The notes below the pieces were generated by a model. The model worked only from the letters and a program-made list of their open reading frames with translations. It made no database searches and was not told the origin of the DNA. Of a stretch of DNA of 64,000 nt, positions 15,158 through 24,102 are shown in pieces; the stretch's first letter is position 1; each line of letters opens with the position of its first letter. The stretch spans positions 2,228,501 through 2,292,500 of the forward strand of contig NZ_CP152412.1 of assembly GCF_038957035.1 (NCBI RefSeq), read 5' to 3'. Both the position numbers and the translations under genes were made by a program. The DNA is from Bradyrhizobium sp. B097. GTDB taxonomy: Bacteria > Pseudomonadota > Alphaproteobacteria > Rhizobiales > Xanthobacteraceae.

Positions 15158-16581
15158 AGCACCTTGCCCGGGTTCATGATGCCGAGCGGATCGAGCATCG
15201 CCTTGACCTGCCGCATCAGCTCGATCGCGACCTTGTCCTTGACGTCGGGCAACTCGTCGCGCTTGAGCACGCCGATGCCGTGCTCGGCCGAGATCGAGCC
15301 GCCCATCCGCAGCACGATCTCGAACACGACGGCATTGACGTCGTGCCAGCGCGCCAGGAAGTCGGCCGCATTGGCGCCGACCGGCTGGCTGACATTGTAG
15401 TGGATGTTGCCGTCGCCGAGATGGCCGAACGGCACCGGCCGCGCGCCCGGGATCAGCTTTACGACCGCCGCATTGGCCTCCGCGATGAAGGCGGGAACGG
15501 CTGCGACCGGCACTGAGATGTCGTGCTTGATCGAGCCGCCCTCCGGCTTCTGCGCCGCCGACATCTCGTCGCGCAGTTTCCAGAACGCCTGACGCTGGCT
15601 CAGATTGGCGGCGATGACGGCGTCATCGACGATGCCGTCTTCCATGCCCTGGGCCAGGATCGCCTCCAGCGCGTCGCGGGCATCGTCGCGCGACGACGAC
15701 AATTCCATCAGCACATACCAAGGGTGCTTGCTCTCCAGCGGATCGCGGATATCGATGCCGTGGCGGATCGAGAAATCGACCGCGATGTCGGCGAGCAATT
15801 CGAAGCTCGTCAGGCTGCCTGCCGCCTCGTTGCGCGAGATCGACAGCAGCTTCAATGCCGCCGCCGGCGATTTCAGGCCGACATAGGCGGTCTCAACCGC
15901 GCGCGGCTTCGGAAACAGCCTCAAGGTTGCGGCGGTGATGATGCCGAGCGTGCCTTCGGCACCGATGAACAGGTTGCGCAAATCGTAGCCGGTGTTGTCC
16001 TTCTTCAGCTTGGACAAAGCGTTGAGCACGCGGCCATCCGCGAGCACGACCTCGACGCCGAGGGCCATCTCGCGCGCCACGCCATAGGCGAGCGCTCCGG
16101 TGCCGCCGGCATTGGTCGAAAGGTTGCCGCCGATGGTGCAGCTGCCTTCGGCGCCGAGCGACAGCGGAAACAGCCGGTCGACGTCAGCTGCCTTCTGCTG
16201 CGCGATTTGCAGCACGACGCCGGCCTCGCAGGTCATGGTGTTGGATTCGACATCGATGTCGCGGATCTTGTCGAGCCGCCGCAGCGACACCACGACCTCG
16301 CCATGATGCGGTGTCTGGCCGCCGACCAGGCCGGTGTTGCCGCCCTGCGGCACCAGCGCGATCCTGTGCTCGCTCGCAAGCTTGCAGATCGCAGCGACTT
16401 CGGCGGTCGAGCCCGGGCGCAGCACCAGCGGCGAGCGGCCGTGAAACAGGTCGCGCTCCTCGGTGACGTAAGGCTCGATGTCGGCGGCATCGGTCACGGC
16501 ATATTTGTCGCCGACGATAGCGCGGAATTTTGCAAGCAATTCGGGCGGAAGCGGCGGCACCGCTGATTGGACGATGTTCAT
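15154..16581 (-). CDS. FAD-linked 2-hydroxyacid dehydrogenase (D-lactate/D-2-hydroxyglutarate type)
   Basis: In this 475-residue flavoprotein, residues ~35-215 form a PCMH/VAO FAD-binding domain, with PQGGNTGLVGGQTP contacting FAD and SLGAEGSCTIGGNLSTNAGG as the second FAD loop. The C-terminal half is the FAD-oxidase_C domain with PFGHLGDGNIHYNV and the family ending SAEHGIGVLKRDEL...LDPLGIMNPGKVL. It oxidises a D-2-hydroxyacid to the 2-oxoacid; D-lactate and D-2-hydroxyglutarate are the main candidates. The ATG at 16581 is preferred to a GTG 18 bp upstream. It is first in the run with the GNAT and nudK. Confidence 0.88.
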   Translation of the reverse strand: MNIVQSAVPPLPPELLAKFRAIVGDKYAVTDAADIEPYVTEERDLFHGRSPLVLRPGSTAEVAAICKLASEHRIALVPQGGNTGLVGGQTPHHGEVVVSLRRLDKIRDIDVESNTMTCEAGVVLQIAQQKAADVDRLFPLSLGAEGSCTIGGNLSTNAGGTGALAYGVAREMALGVEVVLADGRVLNALSKLKKDNTGYDLRNLFIGAEGTLGIITAATLRLFPKPRAVETAYVGLKSPAAALKLLSISRNEAAGSLTSFELLADIAVDFSIRHGIDIRDPLESKHPWYVLMELSSSRDDARDALEAILAQGMEDGIVDDAVIAANLSQRQAFWKLRDEMSAAQKPEGGSIKHDISVPVAAVPAFIAEANAAVVKLIPGARPVPFGHLGDGNIHYNVSQPVGANAADFLARWHDVNAVVFEIVLRMGGSISAEHGIGVLKRDELPDVKDKVAIELMRQVKAMLDPLGIMNPGKVL

Positions 16582-16620
16582 TTTTTCTTGGTCTTTCACT
16601 CAGTCGGGATCTTTATTGCG

Positions 16621-16689
16621 GCATGACCTCTGCGCAAACGCTTGGCGTTTGTCGCGGGGAAAACCGGCTTGCACCTTTCCGGGTCATGC
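16621..16689. repeat. Dispersed repeat with GCATGACC ends and inner CAAACGC hairpin
   Basis: GCATGACC opens and GGTCATGC closes the element. Inside is CAAACGC-TTG-GCGTTTG. The tail CACCTTTCCGGGTCATGC, read in reverse, resembles GAGCACGATCCGGAAAATTG at 22,792-22,811, so fragments of one repeat family occur at both sites. Confidence 0.65.
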
Positions 16690-16692
16690 TTG

Positions 16693-17679
16693 TTACCGCC
16701 CAACCGCTGCGCGGCGCAGCCGGTCATTGATGGCTTCGCCCAACCCGTCCTCGGGAATGGGCATCACGGCGATAGCATCTGCGTTTCTCGTGTCGAGCGT
16801 GCGAAGGTAGCCGAACAGATTGGCGGCGGCCTCGGCGAGATCGCCGCGCTCGGACAGGTTCATCTCCACGGAGGCGCATTCGCGCCGCCCGACCTTGACC
16901 GGTCCGAACGCCAGCAAGGCTTCACCGACATGGACGTCGCTCGCATTGAGCCGGACCGGTGTCCGCGGCGCATAATGTGACGCGAGCATGCCCGGGGCGA
17001 TCGGCTGAGCGTCGCCTTCCGCATCGGGGGGCGGCGATTGCAGCGGATGGCCGAGCACGCGCTCGATCTCGGCCCGCGTCAGCCCGCCCGGCCGCAGCAG
17101 CACCGGATCGGAGAAGCAGCCGACGATGGTGGATTCGACGCCGACCTCGACCGGGCCGCCGTCGACGATCATGTCGATCCGGCCCGCCAGATCGCCGTTC
17201 ACATGCTCGGCCGTGGTTGGCGAGACATGGCCGGAGAGATTGGCCGATGGCGCTACCACCGCACCGCCGAACGCCTTGATGATGTCGCGCGCCACCTTGT
17301 GGGCCGGAATGCGTATCGCGACCGTGTCGAGCCCGGCGGTCGCGAGCTCGGCGACCGGGCAGGAAAGCGCCTTCGGCAGCACCAGGGTGAGGGGACCGGG
17401 CCAGAACGCTTCCGCCAGTCGCAAGGCCTGCCCGTCGAACAGGGCGATCCGGCGCGCTGCGCCGAGATCGGCGACATGGGCGATCAGCGGATTGAAGGCC
17501 GGCCGGCCTTTGGCCTGGTAGAGCCGGGCGATCGCGGCGGCGTTGCCGGCGTCGGCGCCGAGGCCATAAACCGTCTCGGTCGGAAACGCCACCAGGCCGC
17601 CCTCGGCCAGGACCCCGGCCGCGGTCGCCGTAGCGGCGGCGCCGGCGGGCAAAATGTGCGTTTTCAGACCTGTATCCAC
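16693..17679 (-). CDS. sua5: L-threonylcarbamoyladenylate synthase, Sua5 type
   Basis: The enzyme makes threonylcarbamoyl-AMP for the t6A modification of tRNAs. The protein has 328 residues. Residues ~15-205 form a YrdC/TsaC domain with GGLVAFPTETVYGLGADA, KGRPAFNPLIAHV, FWPGPLTLVL, VAIRIPAH and APSANLSGHVSPTTAEHV. The extra C-terminal Sua5 domain begins after GMLASHYAPRTPV. It lies immediately upstream of, and divergent from, a tRNA gene. Confidence 0.93.
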   Translation of the reverse strand: MDTGLKTHILPAGAAATATAAGVLAEGGLVAFPTETVYGLGADAGNAAAIARLYQAKGRPAFNPLIAHVADLGAARRIALFDGQALRLAEAFWPGPLTLVLPKALSCPVAELATAGLDTVAIRIPAHKVARDIIKAFGGAVVAPSANLSGHVSPTTAEHVNGDLAGRIDMIVDGGPVEVGVESTIVGCFSDPVLLRPGGLTRAEIERVLGHPLQSPPPDAEGDAQPIAPGMLASHYAPRTPVRLNASDVHVGEALLAFGPVKVGRRECASVEMNLSERGDLAEAAANLFGYLRTLDTRNADAIAVMPIPEDGLGEAINDRLRRAAVGR

Positions 17680-17757
17680 TGTGACTCAATTCCTCAATTG
17701 GTTGCCTGTGGTCCCTTGCGGTCCCCGAAACCCGACGCTATAAGCCGGCCTCTTAGT

Positions 17758-17834
17758 CGGAGTGTGGCTCAGCCCGGTAGAGCACTGCGTTCGGGACGCA
17801 GGGGTCGCAGGTTCGAATCCTGCCACTCCGACCA
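17758..17834 (+). tRNA. tRNA-Pro (anticodon CGG)
   Basis: The 77-nt cloverleaf has the acceptor stem CGGAGTG/CACTCCG, anticodon stem CTGCG/CGCAG with loop TTCGGGA (anticodon CGG), the T-arm GCAGGTTCGAATCCTGC, and an encoded CCA end at 17832-17834. Confidence 0.97.
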
Positions 17835-18125
17835 TTCTTTCAAGCACTTATAGTTTCTGTGTTTTTTGTGCGCAACGAAATGCGCATCGATTTCGGGCGC
17901 GGCAGCCATGTCGGTCGATTCGATTCGACGCCGCTCGGAACCTGACGCGCGACGATTGTTGGGCGCGAGGGCAAAGCCGCCTGACGTGATGTTGCGTAGC
18001 CACGTCACCAAGCACCAGAAGGCCTCCCGTCGGACCTGTCAGCCGATCCTGGCCGACATCAAAGCACGAATAGCCCGTGGCGAGTAGTGCTCAACGTGCC
18101 GTCGCAAATGCTGACATTGCGTTTG
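17835..18125. other. Intergenic stretch after tRNA-Pro
   Basis: About 290 bp with no convincing gene. A plus-strand frame at 17,866-18,087 (73 codons) has no recognised motif or ribosome binding site. A minus-strand frame reads through the tRNA and gives the well-known artefact ending WQDSNLRPLRPERSALPG. No integrase or repeat of the tRNA 3' end was seen. Confidence 0.6.
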
Positions 18126-19961
18126 TCAGGGGTTGCCGACCTCGAAGGCCAGCAGGACGTTGCCGGGCAGGCCGCCCCATTGCGCGTAGCCGGAATTGAC
18201 ATACAGCATGCCGTCGACGACGACCGCGCCGGGGCCGTCCATGGCGCCGCCACGGGCCGGAACGCCATTCACGGTGGTGTAGTCGCGCGCGGTGTCGATC
18301 TCCCAAAGCAGCCGCGCATCATCGGTGGCGTAGGCGCGCAAGAAACCGCTCACGCCACCCGAGAAGACGACGCCGGGAATGAGGGTGATCGCCGCGGAGA
18401 GGGCGGGACTGCATTGGGGACGATCGCCACAGGCAACCGGCGCCACCTGCATCGCGATTTTCCCGGTCGCAAGATCGAGTCCGAACAGGCCGCCGCCTTC
18501 GCTTGAATTGAGACGCCTCGAGCCGTCCCTCAGGAACCGCACGTCCGAATTGGCGACATAAATTCGCTCCTGGTCCGCGGCGGAGCCCCACTCGGTTCCT
18601 CCCAATGGGCCACCTTGGCCGATCCGCGTCTGCCACAGGATCTTGCCCTCATGGTCGGGATCGAGCGCGTGCACCACGCCGGATTTCTGGCCGATCACCA
18701 GCACGCGTTGTCCGTTATGCAGGGTCACCAGGATGGGCGATTGTCCGAAGTCGTGGTCGGGACCGCGGTCCTGCGGACAGTTGGTCTGGTCGGTGCCGAA
18801 GCACGCCACGACGAAGCTGTCCTTCGGCGTCGCCTGCTGATGCCAAAGCATTCGCCCGGTCGCGAGATCGAACGCGAGGATGGCATCGCTGGTGTCGGTT
18901 GCCGGGTCGGCATAGCTGTTCGATGTCGCGACATAGAGCGCCTGGCGCTGAACATCGATCGTCGGCGCGGACCAGACCGACGCGCCGGCCGGACCGAACA
19001 GCTGGGTGCCGATGGCGTTCGTCCGCGTGGCCTGCGGCGCTTCGGGGATGGTGTAGGCCTTCCAGATCTGCGCGCCGGTTTCGGCCTTCAGTGCGACGAC
19101 GCTGCCGCGAAACGTGCAGCATTGGTAGGTGGGGCGGGACCCGATGGCCTCTTCGATCGATGAGACGCCGACGTAGACGACGCCGGCATGGAAGGTTGCG
19201 GCACCGGTAATCCGGGCGGCCAGATGATCGTCGACCTTGCTCTTCCAGATCAGCGCACCGGTCGCAGCGTTCACGGCGTAGACGTTGGCGCGCACATCGC
19301 CAAAGAAAACGGCGGACCGACCATTATCCAGCGGGGCAACGCTGATAGCCGCCCGGACCGGCGCCTCGGTCGGAAACACCCAGCGGGTGCATCCACTCTT
19401 GGCGTAGAGCGCGTGGACCTTGCGGTCGCCGCCGCCCACGAAAAGCAAGCCACCGACCACAGTCGGTTGAGCGTTGGCGTTGGATGTGTCAGCGAATCCG
19501 AAGGCCCATTTCAGACGCAACCGGGAGACCTGGTCTGGCGTGAGGCCGGCCATCGCCGCCGGCTGAAACCGGCTGTTGTTGAGATCCGCGCCCCAGCCAT
19601 TCCATCGTGGCCCATCGATCGGTTGCGGGAAACCGGCCTCGCTCTGTACGCATTGGCCGGCACTCTCGGCCGCGGCATGCGAGGCGACCTTTCCAGTGAC
19701 GAGCGAGGCGATGGCCGCCCGCTCGTCATTGCTCAGCCCCTGCGCGAAAGATGACATCGCGCCCGTGGTGATCGCACCCAGGACCTCATCGAACGACTTC
19801 GATTGCAGCGCGGTGCGGCTCGGCGCGCGGATATCATTGTTGCTGCTGTCGTGACACTGCGCGCAGCGTTGCGCGTAGAGGGCGCCGCCGCCTTGCTGCG
19901 CTGTCGCAGGAAGGCAAGACCAGATCAGGACGACGGCAATCGCGGCACTCAGTTTCATCAT
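18126..19961 (-). CDS. Secreted cytochrome c/PQQ beta-propeller dehydrogenase, polyvinyl-alcohol dehydrogenase-like
   Basis: This 611-residue protein has a signal peptide (residues 1-21) and an N-terminal cytochrome c domain with CAQCH at about residues 33-37. Eight-bladed-propeller sequence follows, with repeated A-x-D-x-x-T-G-x-x-x-W units (INAATGALIWK-like, KAETGAQIWK, DLATGRMLWH, DLATGKIAM). YQCCTF supplies the vicinal cysteine pair found in quinoprotein alcohol dehydrogenases. The segment GGGDRKVHALYAKSGCTRWVF and the cytochrome-first order resemble polyvinyl alcohol dehydrogenase (cytochrome). It would oxidise an alcohol in the periplasm with electrons passing from PQQ to haem. The gene is alone, with no PQQ biosynthesis genes nearby. 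Confidence 0.8.
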   Translation of the reverse strand: MMKLSAAIAVVLIWSCLPATAQQGGGALYAQRCAQCHDSSNNDIRAPSRTALQSKSFDEVLGAITTGAMSSFAQGLSNDERAAIASLVTGKVASHAAAESAGQCVQSEAGFPQPIDGPRWNGWGADLNNSRFQPAAMAGLTPDQVSRLRLKWAFGFADTSNANAQPTVVGGLLFVGGGDRKVHALYAKSGCTRWVFPTEAPVRAAISVAPLDNGRSAVFFGDVRANVYAVNAATGALIWKSKVDDHLAARITGAATFHAGVVYVGVSSIEEAIGSRPTYQCCTFRGSVVALKAETGAQIWKAYTIPEAPQATRTNAIGTQLFGPAGASVWSAPTIDVQRQALYVATSNSYADPATDTSDAILAFDLATGRMLWHQQATPKDSFVVACFGTDQTNCPQDRGPDHDFGQSPILVTLHNGQRVLVIGQKSGVVHALDPDHEGKILWQTRIGQGGPLGGTEWGSAADQERIYVANSDVRFLRDGSRRLNSSEGGGLFGLDLATGKIAMQVAPVACGDRPQCSPALSAAITLIPGVVFSGGVSGFLRAYATDDARLLWEIDTARDYTTVNGVPARGGAMDGPGAVVVDGMLYVNSGYAQWGGLPGNVLLAFEVGNP

Positions 19962-20121
19962 GGTTCACCGACGTTGGCTTTGATGAGATGAGCGACTGAA
20001 GCGTAGCACAACCTGCCGGCTTCCATCGTGCTTGGGGAGGCCGGTGGCGTGTATCGGGCGGTGCCAGACCAGGTCGCGACCGGCCGCCCCCAATTCGAGC
20101 GCCAGACGGCGCGATCTCCCA

Positions 20122-20154
20122 TTGACAGGCCGCCCGATGTGATAGAATTATAAC
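20122..20154 (+). promoter_or_regulatory. Candidate promoter of the CUT2 transporter operon
   Basis: A consensus -35 hexamer TTGACA (20122-20127) is followed by an AT-rich region containing TAGAAT (15-bp spacing) and TATAAC (21-bp spacing); neither spacing is ideal. A candidate DeoR operator follows at 20162. Confidence 0.4.
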
Positions 20155-20161
20155 ACAATAA

Positions 20162-20175
20162 GTTGCAAAAATAAC
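20162..20175. promoter_or_regulatory. Candidate DeoR operator, copy 1
   Basis: GTTGCAAAAATAAC lies 46 bp upstream of the ABC ATPase start. It matches GTTACAATAATAAC at 24963 upstream of deoC in 12 of 14 positions, and both carry the imperfect inverted ends GTTR/TAAC. Confidence 0.6.
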
Positions 20176-20221
20176 AAGATGTCATCATCGCATCAGCGTT
20201 CCGCGCGGCGATGGGAGGAAA

Positions 20222-21802
20222 ATGGAATTGTCCGGTTCGATCGCGGCAGGGCCTCAGCCGTCGGCCTCGCTTTTGACGGTCGGTGGCATCAACAAGCGCT
20301 TTGGCGGCGTGCGCGCGCTGCGCGACGTCAACCTCGAGGTCCTCTCCGGCGAGGTGCATGCGCTGCTGGGCGAGAACGGCGCCGGAAAATCCACACTGAT
20401 CAAGATCCTCAGCGGCGTTCATGCCGCCGACAGCGGCACGATCGAGATCGCCGGCAGGCCAGTGATGTTCGACAACCCGGCAAGATCGCGCGAAGCGGGG
20501 ATCGCCGTCGTCTATCAGGACCTCAGCCTCGTCGAATCGCTGAGCGTCGCCGACAATCTATTGCTCGGCCGCGAGCCGCGCGCGCGGTTCGGCTTTGTCC
20601 GGAAGCGCGAGCTGATGGCCAAAGCCGAAGCATTCCTGGGTGAGCTCGGCATTCCCCTTGATACACGCGCGACGGTCGGCTCGCTGCCGTTCGCCTACCG
20701 CCAGATGACGGAGATCGCCAAGGCGTTGATGGGCGAGGTGCGGCTCTTGATCCTCGATGAGCCGACGTCCTCGCTGACATCGGATGAGGTCCGCATCCTG
20801 TTCGACGCGATCGGCAAGGCGACGCGCCGCGGCGTCGGCGTGATCTACGTGACCCATCGGCTCAACGAGGTGTTCGAGATCTCGCAGCGTGTCACGGTGC
20901 TGCGCGATGGCGCCAACGCGGGCACGTTTGTCACCGCCGATACCGACATGAAGCGGCTTGTCAACGCCATCATCGGCACCGATCGATCGGCGCCGGCAGC
21001 ATCGCGTGCCGCGCCCGCGGCAACGCGTTCGTTCGATTCATCGCCGGTTCTGTCGCTGTCGGGTGTGTCGAATGACCGGCTGGCGGCGGTTGACTTGTCG
21101 GTGATGAAGGGGGAGATTCACGGCCTTGCCGGATTGATCGGCAGCGGGCGCACCGAGATTCTGGAGACGATCTTCGGACTTCGGCCCGCCGAGCGCGGCA
21201 CGCTCGAGATCGAGGGCCGGCCGTGGCTGCCGAACAGCGCGGCCGATGCGATCGAGCAGGGCGTCGCGCTGGTGCCGGAGGATCGGCACGTGCAGGGCCT
21301 GGTGCTCGATCATTCGATCGAACGCAACATCACCTTGCCGCGGATTCCGCATTTCTCGCGCTGGGGCTTCATGCAGCAACGCGCCGCCGCCCGGCGCGCG
21401 GACGCCGCGGTCGCGCGGCTTTCGGTGAAAGCGCAAGGCGCTTCCAGCCTGGTCAGGACACTGTCCGGCGGCAACCAGCAGAAGGTCGTGTTCGGAAAAT
21501 GGAATGATCCGCGGCCGCGCGTGCTGCTGCTGGACGAACCGACGGTCGGCGTCGACGTCGGCGCACGCGAGGAAATCTACGGCGTGATCCGCAATGCCGC
21601 CCGCGACGGCAGCGGCGTCCTGATCGTCTCCTCGGATCTCGTCGAACTGATCGAGCTCTGCGACCGCATCTCCGTGATCGTTGATGGACGCGTCGCGCGA
21701 ACGCTCGCGCGCGGCGAGATCGATGACGCCGAAGAGCTCCACCATCTCCTGCAGATGTACCAGGCCTCCGGACAAGGCCTATTGCAAGAGCTGCCCGCAT
21801 GA
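20222..21802 (+). CDS. Sugar ABC transporter ATPase, RbsA-like, two nucleotide-binding domains
   Basis: This 526-residue CUT2-family ATPase powers import of a monosaccharide. The N-terminal domain has Walker A GENGAGKST (residues 50-58) and LILDEPTSSLT as Walker B. The C-terminal domain keeps a degenerate Walker A (GLIGSGRTEILE), the signature LSGGNQQKVVFGKW and LLLDEPTVGVDVG. This asymmetry is normal for RbsA/XylG/MglA. GGGAGG stands just before the ATG. Its stop overlaps the permease start by 4 bp. Its place in the deoxyribose locus suggests the cargo is deoxyribose or a related pentose. Confidence 0.93.
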   Translation: MELSGSIAAGPQPSASLLTVGGINKRFGGVRALRDVNLEVLSGEVHALLGENGAGKSTLIKILSGVHAADSGTIEIAGRPVMFDNPARSREAGIAVVYQDLSLVESLSVADNLLLGREPRARFGFVRKRELMAKAEAFLGELGIPLDTRATVGSLPFAYRQMTEIAKALMGEVRLLILDEPTSSLTSDEVRILFDAIGKATRRGVGVIYVTHRLNEVFEISQRVTVLRDGANAGTFVTADTDMKRLVNAIIGTDRSAPAASRAAPAATRSFDSSPVLSLSGVSNDRLAAVDLSVMKGEIHGLAGLIGSGRTEILETIFGLRPAERGTLEIEGRPWLPNSAADAIEQGVALVPEDRHVQGLVLDHSIERNITLPRIPHFSRWGFMQQRAAARRADAAVARLSVKAQGASSLVRTLSGGNQQKVVFGKWNDPRPRVLLLDEPTVGVDVGAREEIYGVIRNAARDGSGVLIVSSDLVELIELCDRISVIVDGRVARTLARGEIDDAEELHHLLQMYQASGQGLLQELPA

Positions 21803-22791
21803 CCGAACTGACCGCGCCCAATGTCGTCGCCGCGTCGACCCGAACCGATCGTCGCCGTAAGCTGCTGCAGAACCTGCTGCGCGGCGAGCGGCCCTACATG
21901 CTGTACATCGCCTTCGTCGTCCTGCTGGTCGTGTTCAGCCTGTCCTCGCCCTGGTTCCTGTCGCTGGACAATTTCCTCAACATCGGACGCCAGACGACGC
22001 TGGTGTCGATCATCGCGGTCGGCATGACCTTCGTGATCATCGCACGCCAGATCGACCTGTCGGTCGCATCGACATTGGCGCTGTCGGGCATGGCCGCGGC
22101 GCTCGCTATGAGCCAGATCAGCAACAGCTGGATCGTCGGCGCCGTTGCCGGGCTCGGCACCGGTGCGCTGGTCGGGTTGCTCAACGGCATCCTGACCACG
22201 CAGCTTTCGATCCCGTCCTTCCTGGTGACGCTCGGCTCGCTGAGCATGGCGCGGGGACTTGCGATGATGGTGACCAACACCAAGCCGGTCATCATCACCA
22301 ACGAGACTTATTTCGCGATCTTCGGCGAAGGCACGTTCCTGGGCATACCCGTTCCCATTGCCTGGACGCTGGTGGCGATGATCGTCGGCATCCTGCTGCT
22401 GCACTACAACGTGTTCGGCCGTCGCATCTATGCGGTCGGTGGCAATCCGACCGCGGCGCTTTATTCCGGCATCAACACCAAATGGGTGACGACGGCGGCC
22501 TTTGTGCTGACCGGCGCGCTGGCCGGGCTTGCGGCGCTGGTGCTGTCCGCGCGCTCACATGCCGCGCGGCCCGACGTCGTGCAGGGGATGGAGCTCGACG
22601 TCATCGCCGCCGTGATCCTCGGTGGCTGCAGCCTGTTCGGCGGGCGCGGCTACATCCTGGGGACGCTGTTTGGCAGCCTCATCATCGGCACGCTCAACAA
22701 CGGCCTCGTGCTGCTCGGCGTTAGCTCGCCAATGCAGCTCGTCATCAAGGGGGCGATCATCGTGGCCGCGGTCGCCTTCACGAAACGCTAG
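21799..22791 (+). CDS. Sugar ABC transporter permease, RbsC-like
   Basis: This 330-residue permease has eight or more hydrophobic segments and the BPD_transp_2 landmarks FLSLDNFLNIGRQTTLVSIIAVGMTFVII, GLLNGILTTQLSIPSFLVTLGS and ARSHAARPDVVQGMELDVIAAVILGG. These are typical of RbsC/AraH/XylH. It is translationally coupled to the ATPase gene. It forms the membrane channel of the CUT2 system. Confidence 0.93.
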   Translation: MTELTAPNVVAASTRTDRRRKLLQNLLRGERPYMLYIAFVVLLVVFSLSSPWFLSLDNFLNIGRQTTLVSIIAVGMTFVIIARQIDLSVASTLALSGMAAALAMSQISNSWIVGAVAGLGTGALVGLLNGILTTQLSIPSFLVTLGSLSMARGLAMMVTNTKPVIITNETYFAIFGEGTFLGIPVPIAWTLVAMIVGILLLHYNVFGRRIYAVGGNPTAALYSGINTKWVTTAAFVLTGALAGLAALVLSARSHAARPDVVQGMELDVIAAVILGGCSLFGGRGYILGTLFGSLIIGTLNNGLVLLGVSSPMQLVIKGAIIVAAVAFTKR

Positions 22792-22819
22792 AGCACGATC
22801 CGGAAAATTGTAGGGGCAA

Positions 22820-22848
22820 GGTCGCCGGCCTCCGGTCAATCGGCGACC
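22820..22848 (+). other. Intercistronic hairpin before the binding-protein gene
   Basis: GGTCGCCG and CGGCGACC pair perfectly with a 13-nt loop. It is followed by an A-run and then GGGAGG of the binding-protein gene. Such hairpins can set mRNA stability so that the binding protein is made in excess (inference). Confidence 0.5.
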
Positions 22849-22865
22849 AAAAAAGGGAGGAAACA

Positions 22866-24017
22866 ATGAAGCCAATCTTGCGACAAACCCTGCCGCTGAC
22901 CGCGCTGATTGCGGCGACGGCCATTTCGATCGCCCCCTCGGCCCGCGCCGAAGTGCCGGCAAGCTGCGTCAAGGGCGTCGATCTCGCGACGCTTGGACCG
23001 AAATCAATCGTCGGTCAGGGACCGCACGGCGAAAAGGCCGCTTCGCCCGAGGTGCTCGCGCTGTCGGACGCGGACGCCGCCAAGATCAAGGAGAAGCACT
23101 TCAAGGTCGGCATCTCCATGCAGACCGTCAACCTCGACTGGGCGCAACTGCAGATCCAGGGCATCACCGACACGCTGAAGAAGTACGGCGTGACGGTGAC
23201 CGGCGTCGCATCCGCCGAATATCAGGTCGACAAGCAGATCGCCGACATCGAGAACACCATCCAGCAGCACCCGGACGGCATCATCTCGATCCCGGTCGAT
23301 TTCACGGCGACCGCGCCGACCTACAAGAAGATCGCGAAGGCCGGCATCAAGCTTGTGCTGATGGACAGCATCCCGACCGGCCTCAAGCATCCGGAAGAAT
23401 ATGCGTCGATGATCTCGGCGGACAGCCAGGGCAACGGCCAGATCGCGGCCCAGATCCTGGCCTCTTGCATGCCGCAGGGCGGCACCATCGGCCTTGTCAA
23501 TTTCGGCGTCGACTATTTCAGCACGAACGAGCGCACCAAGGGTGTCCGCGAATGGATGCAGAAGAACCGTCCCGACATCAAGATGAAGCAGGTCGACTTC
23601 ACCGATCCGCCGAAGGTGTCGCAGATCGCAGGTGACTTCCTCACCGGCAATCCTGATATCAAGGGCCTGTTCGCGGTCTGGGATCAGCCGGCGCTTGACA
23701 CGCTGAGCTCGATGCGCGCGCAGAGCATCGACATTCCGGTCACGACCGTCGATCTCGGCTTGCAATCGGCGATCGAGATCGCCAAGGGCGGTCCTTTGAA
23801 GGCGACCGGCTCGCAGCGCCCCTACGATCAAGGCGTCGCGGAAGCGATGGCGATGATGAACGCGCTGCTTGGCAAGGAAACGCCCGGCTGGATCGGCGTG
23901 CAGTCGCTGCCGGTGACGCAGTCGAACGTGCTGGAATCCTACAAGACGGTGTTCAAGAAGGAGCCGCCGCCGGAACTGACCGACGCCTGCAACAAGGCGA
24001 AGCCGGCCTGCAACTGA
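22866..24017 (+). CDS. Periplasmic sugar-binding protein, RbsB-like
   Basis: The 383-residue protein has a signal peptide (cleavage after ARA, residue 28). The Peripla_BP_4 pattern follows: FKVGISMQTVNLDWAQLQIQGITD, IENTIQQHPDGIISIPVD, AGIKLVLMDSIPTG, MISADSQGNGQIAAQIL, then DIKGLFAVWDQPALDTLSSM. It feeds the CUT2 permease. GGGAGGAAAC precedes the ATG. It ends the transport operon, before an inverted repeat shared with the end of the deoR-type gene. The mature protein has cysteines near both ends (ASCVKG, TDACNKAKPACN). Confidence 0.92.
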   Translation: MKPILRQTLPLTALIAATAISIAPSARAEVPASCVKGVDLATLGPKSIVGQGPHGEKAASPEVLALSDADAAKIKEKHFKVGISMQTVNLDWAQLQIQGITDTLKKYGVTVTGVASAEYQVDKQIADIENTIQQHPDGIISIPVDFTATAPTYKKIAKAGIKLVLMDSIPTGLKHPEEYASMISADSQGNGQIAAQILASCMPQGGTIGLVNFGVDYFSTNERTKGVREWMQKNRPDIKMKQVDFTDPPKVSQIAGDFLTGNPDIKGLFAVWDQPALDTLSSMRAQSIDIPVTTVDLGLQSAIEIAKGGPLKATGSQRPYDQGVAEAMAMMNALLGKETPGWIGVQSLPVTQSNVLESYKTVFKKEPPPELTDACNKAKPACN

Positions 24018-24066
24018 GCCGCAGAAGTTCGATGCGTGGTCCCGCGAGCCCGCGCATCGTGAGCAG

Positions 24067-24102
24067 CCTGATCCGGGCGTGCCAGCCCCCGCTCGGATCA
24101 GG
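24067..24102. terminator. Inverted repeat between convergent genes
   Basis: CCTGATCCG and CGGATCAGG form a perfect 9-bp stem. The right arm overlaps the stop codon of the minus-strand regulator. No T-run is present, so termination efficiency is uncertain. Confidence 0.45.

Noticed and set aside
17769..18011. Minus-strand reading frame through tRNA-Pro ending WQDSNLRPLRPERSALPG
   Set aside because: This is the usual false protein produced when a tRNA gene is translated on the opposite strand. The cloverleaf is complete.
17866..18087. Possible integrase or gene remnant after tRNA-Pro
   Set aside because: The 73-codon frame has no recognisable motif, and no duplicated tRNA 3' end was found, so no integrated element is supported.
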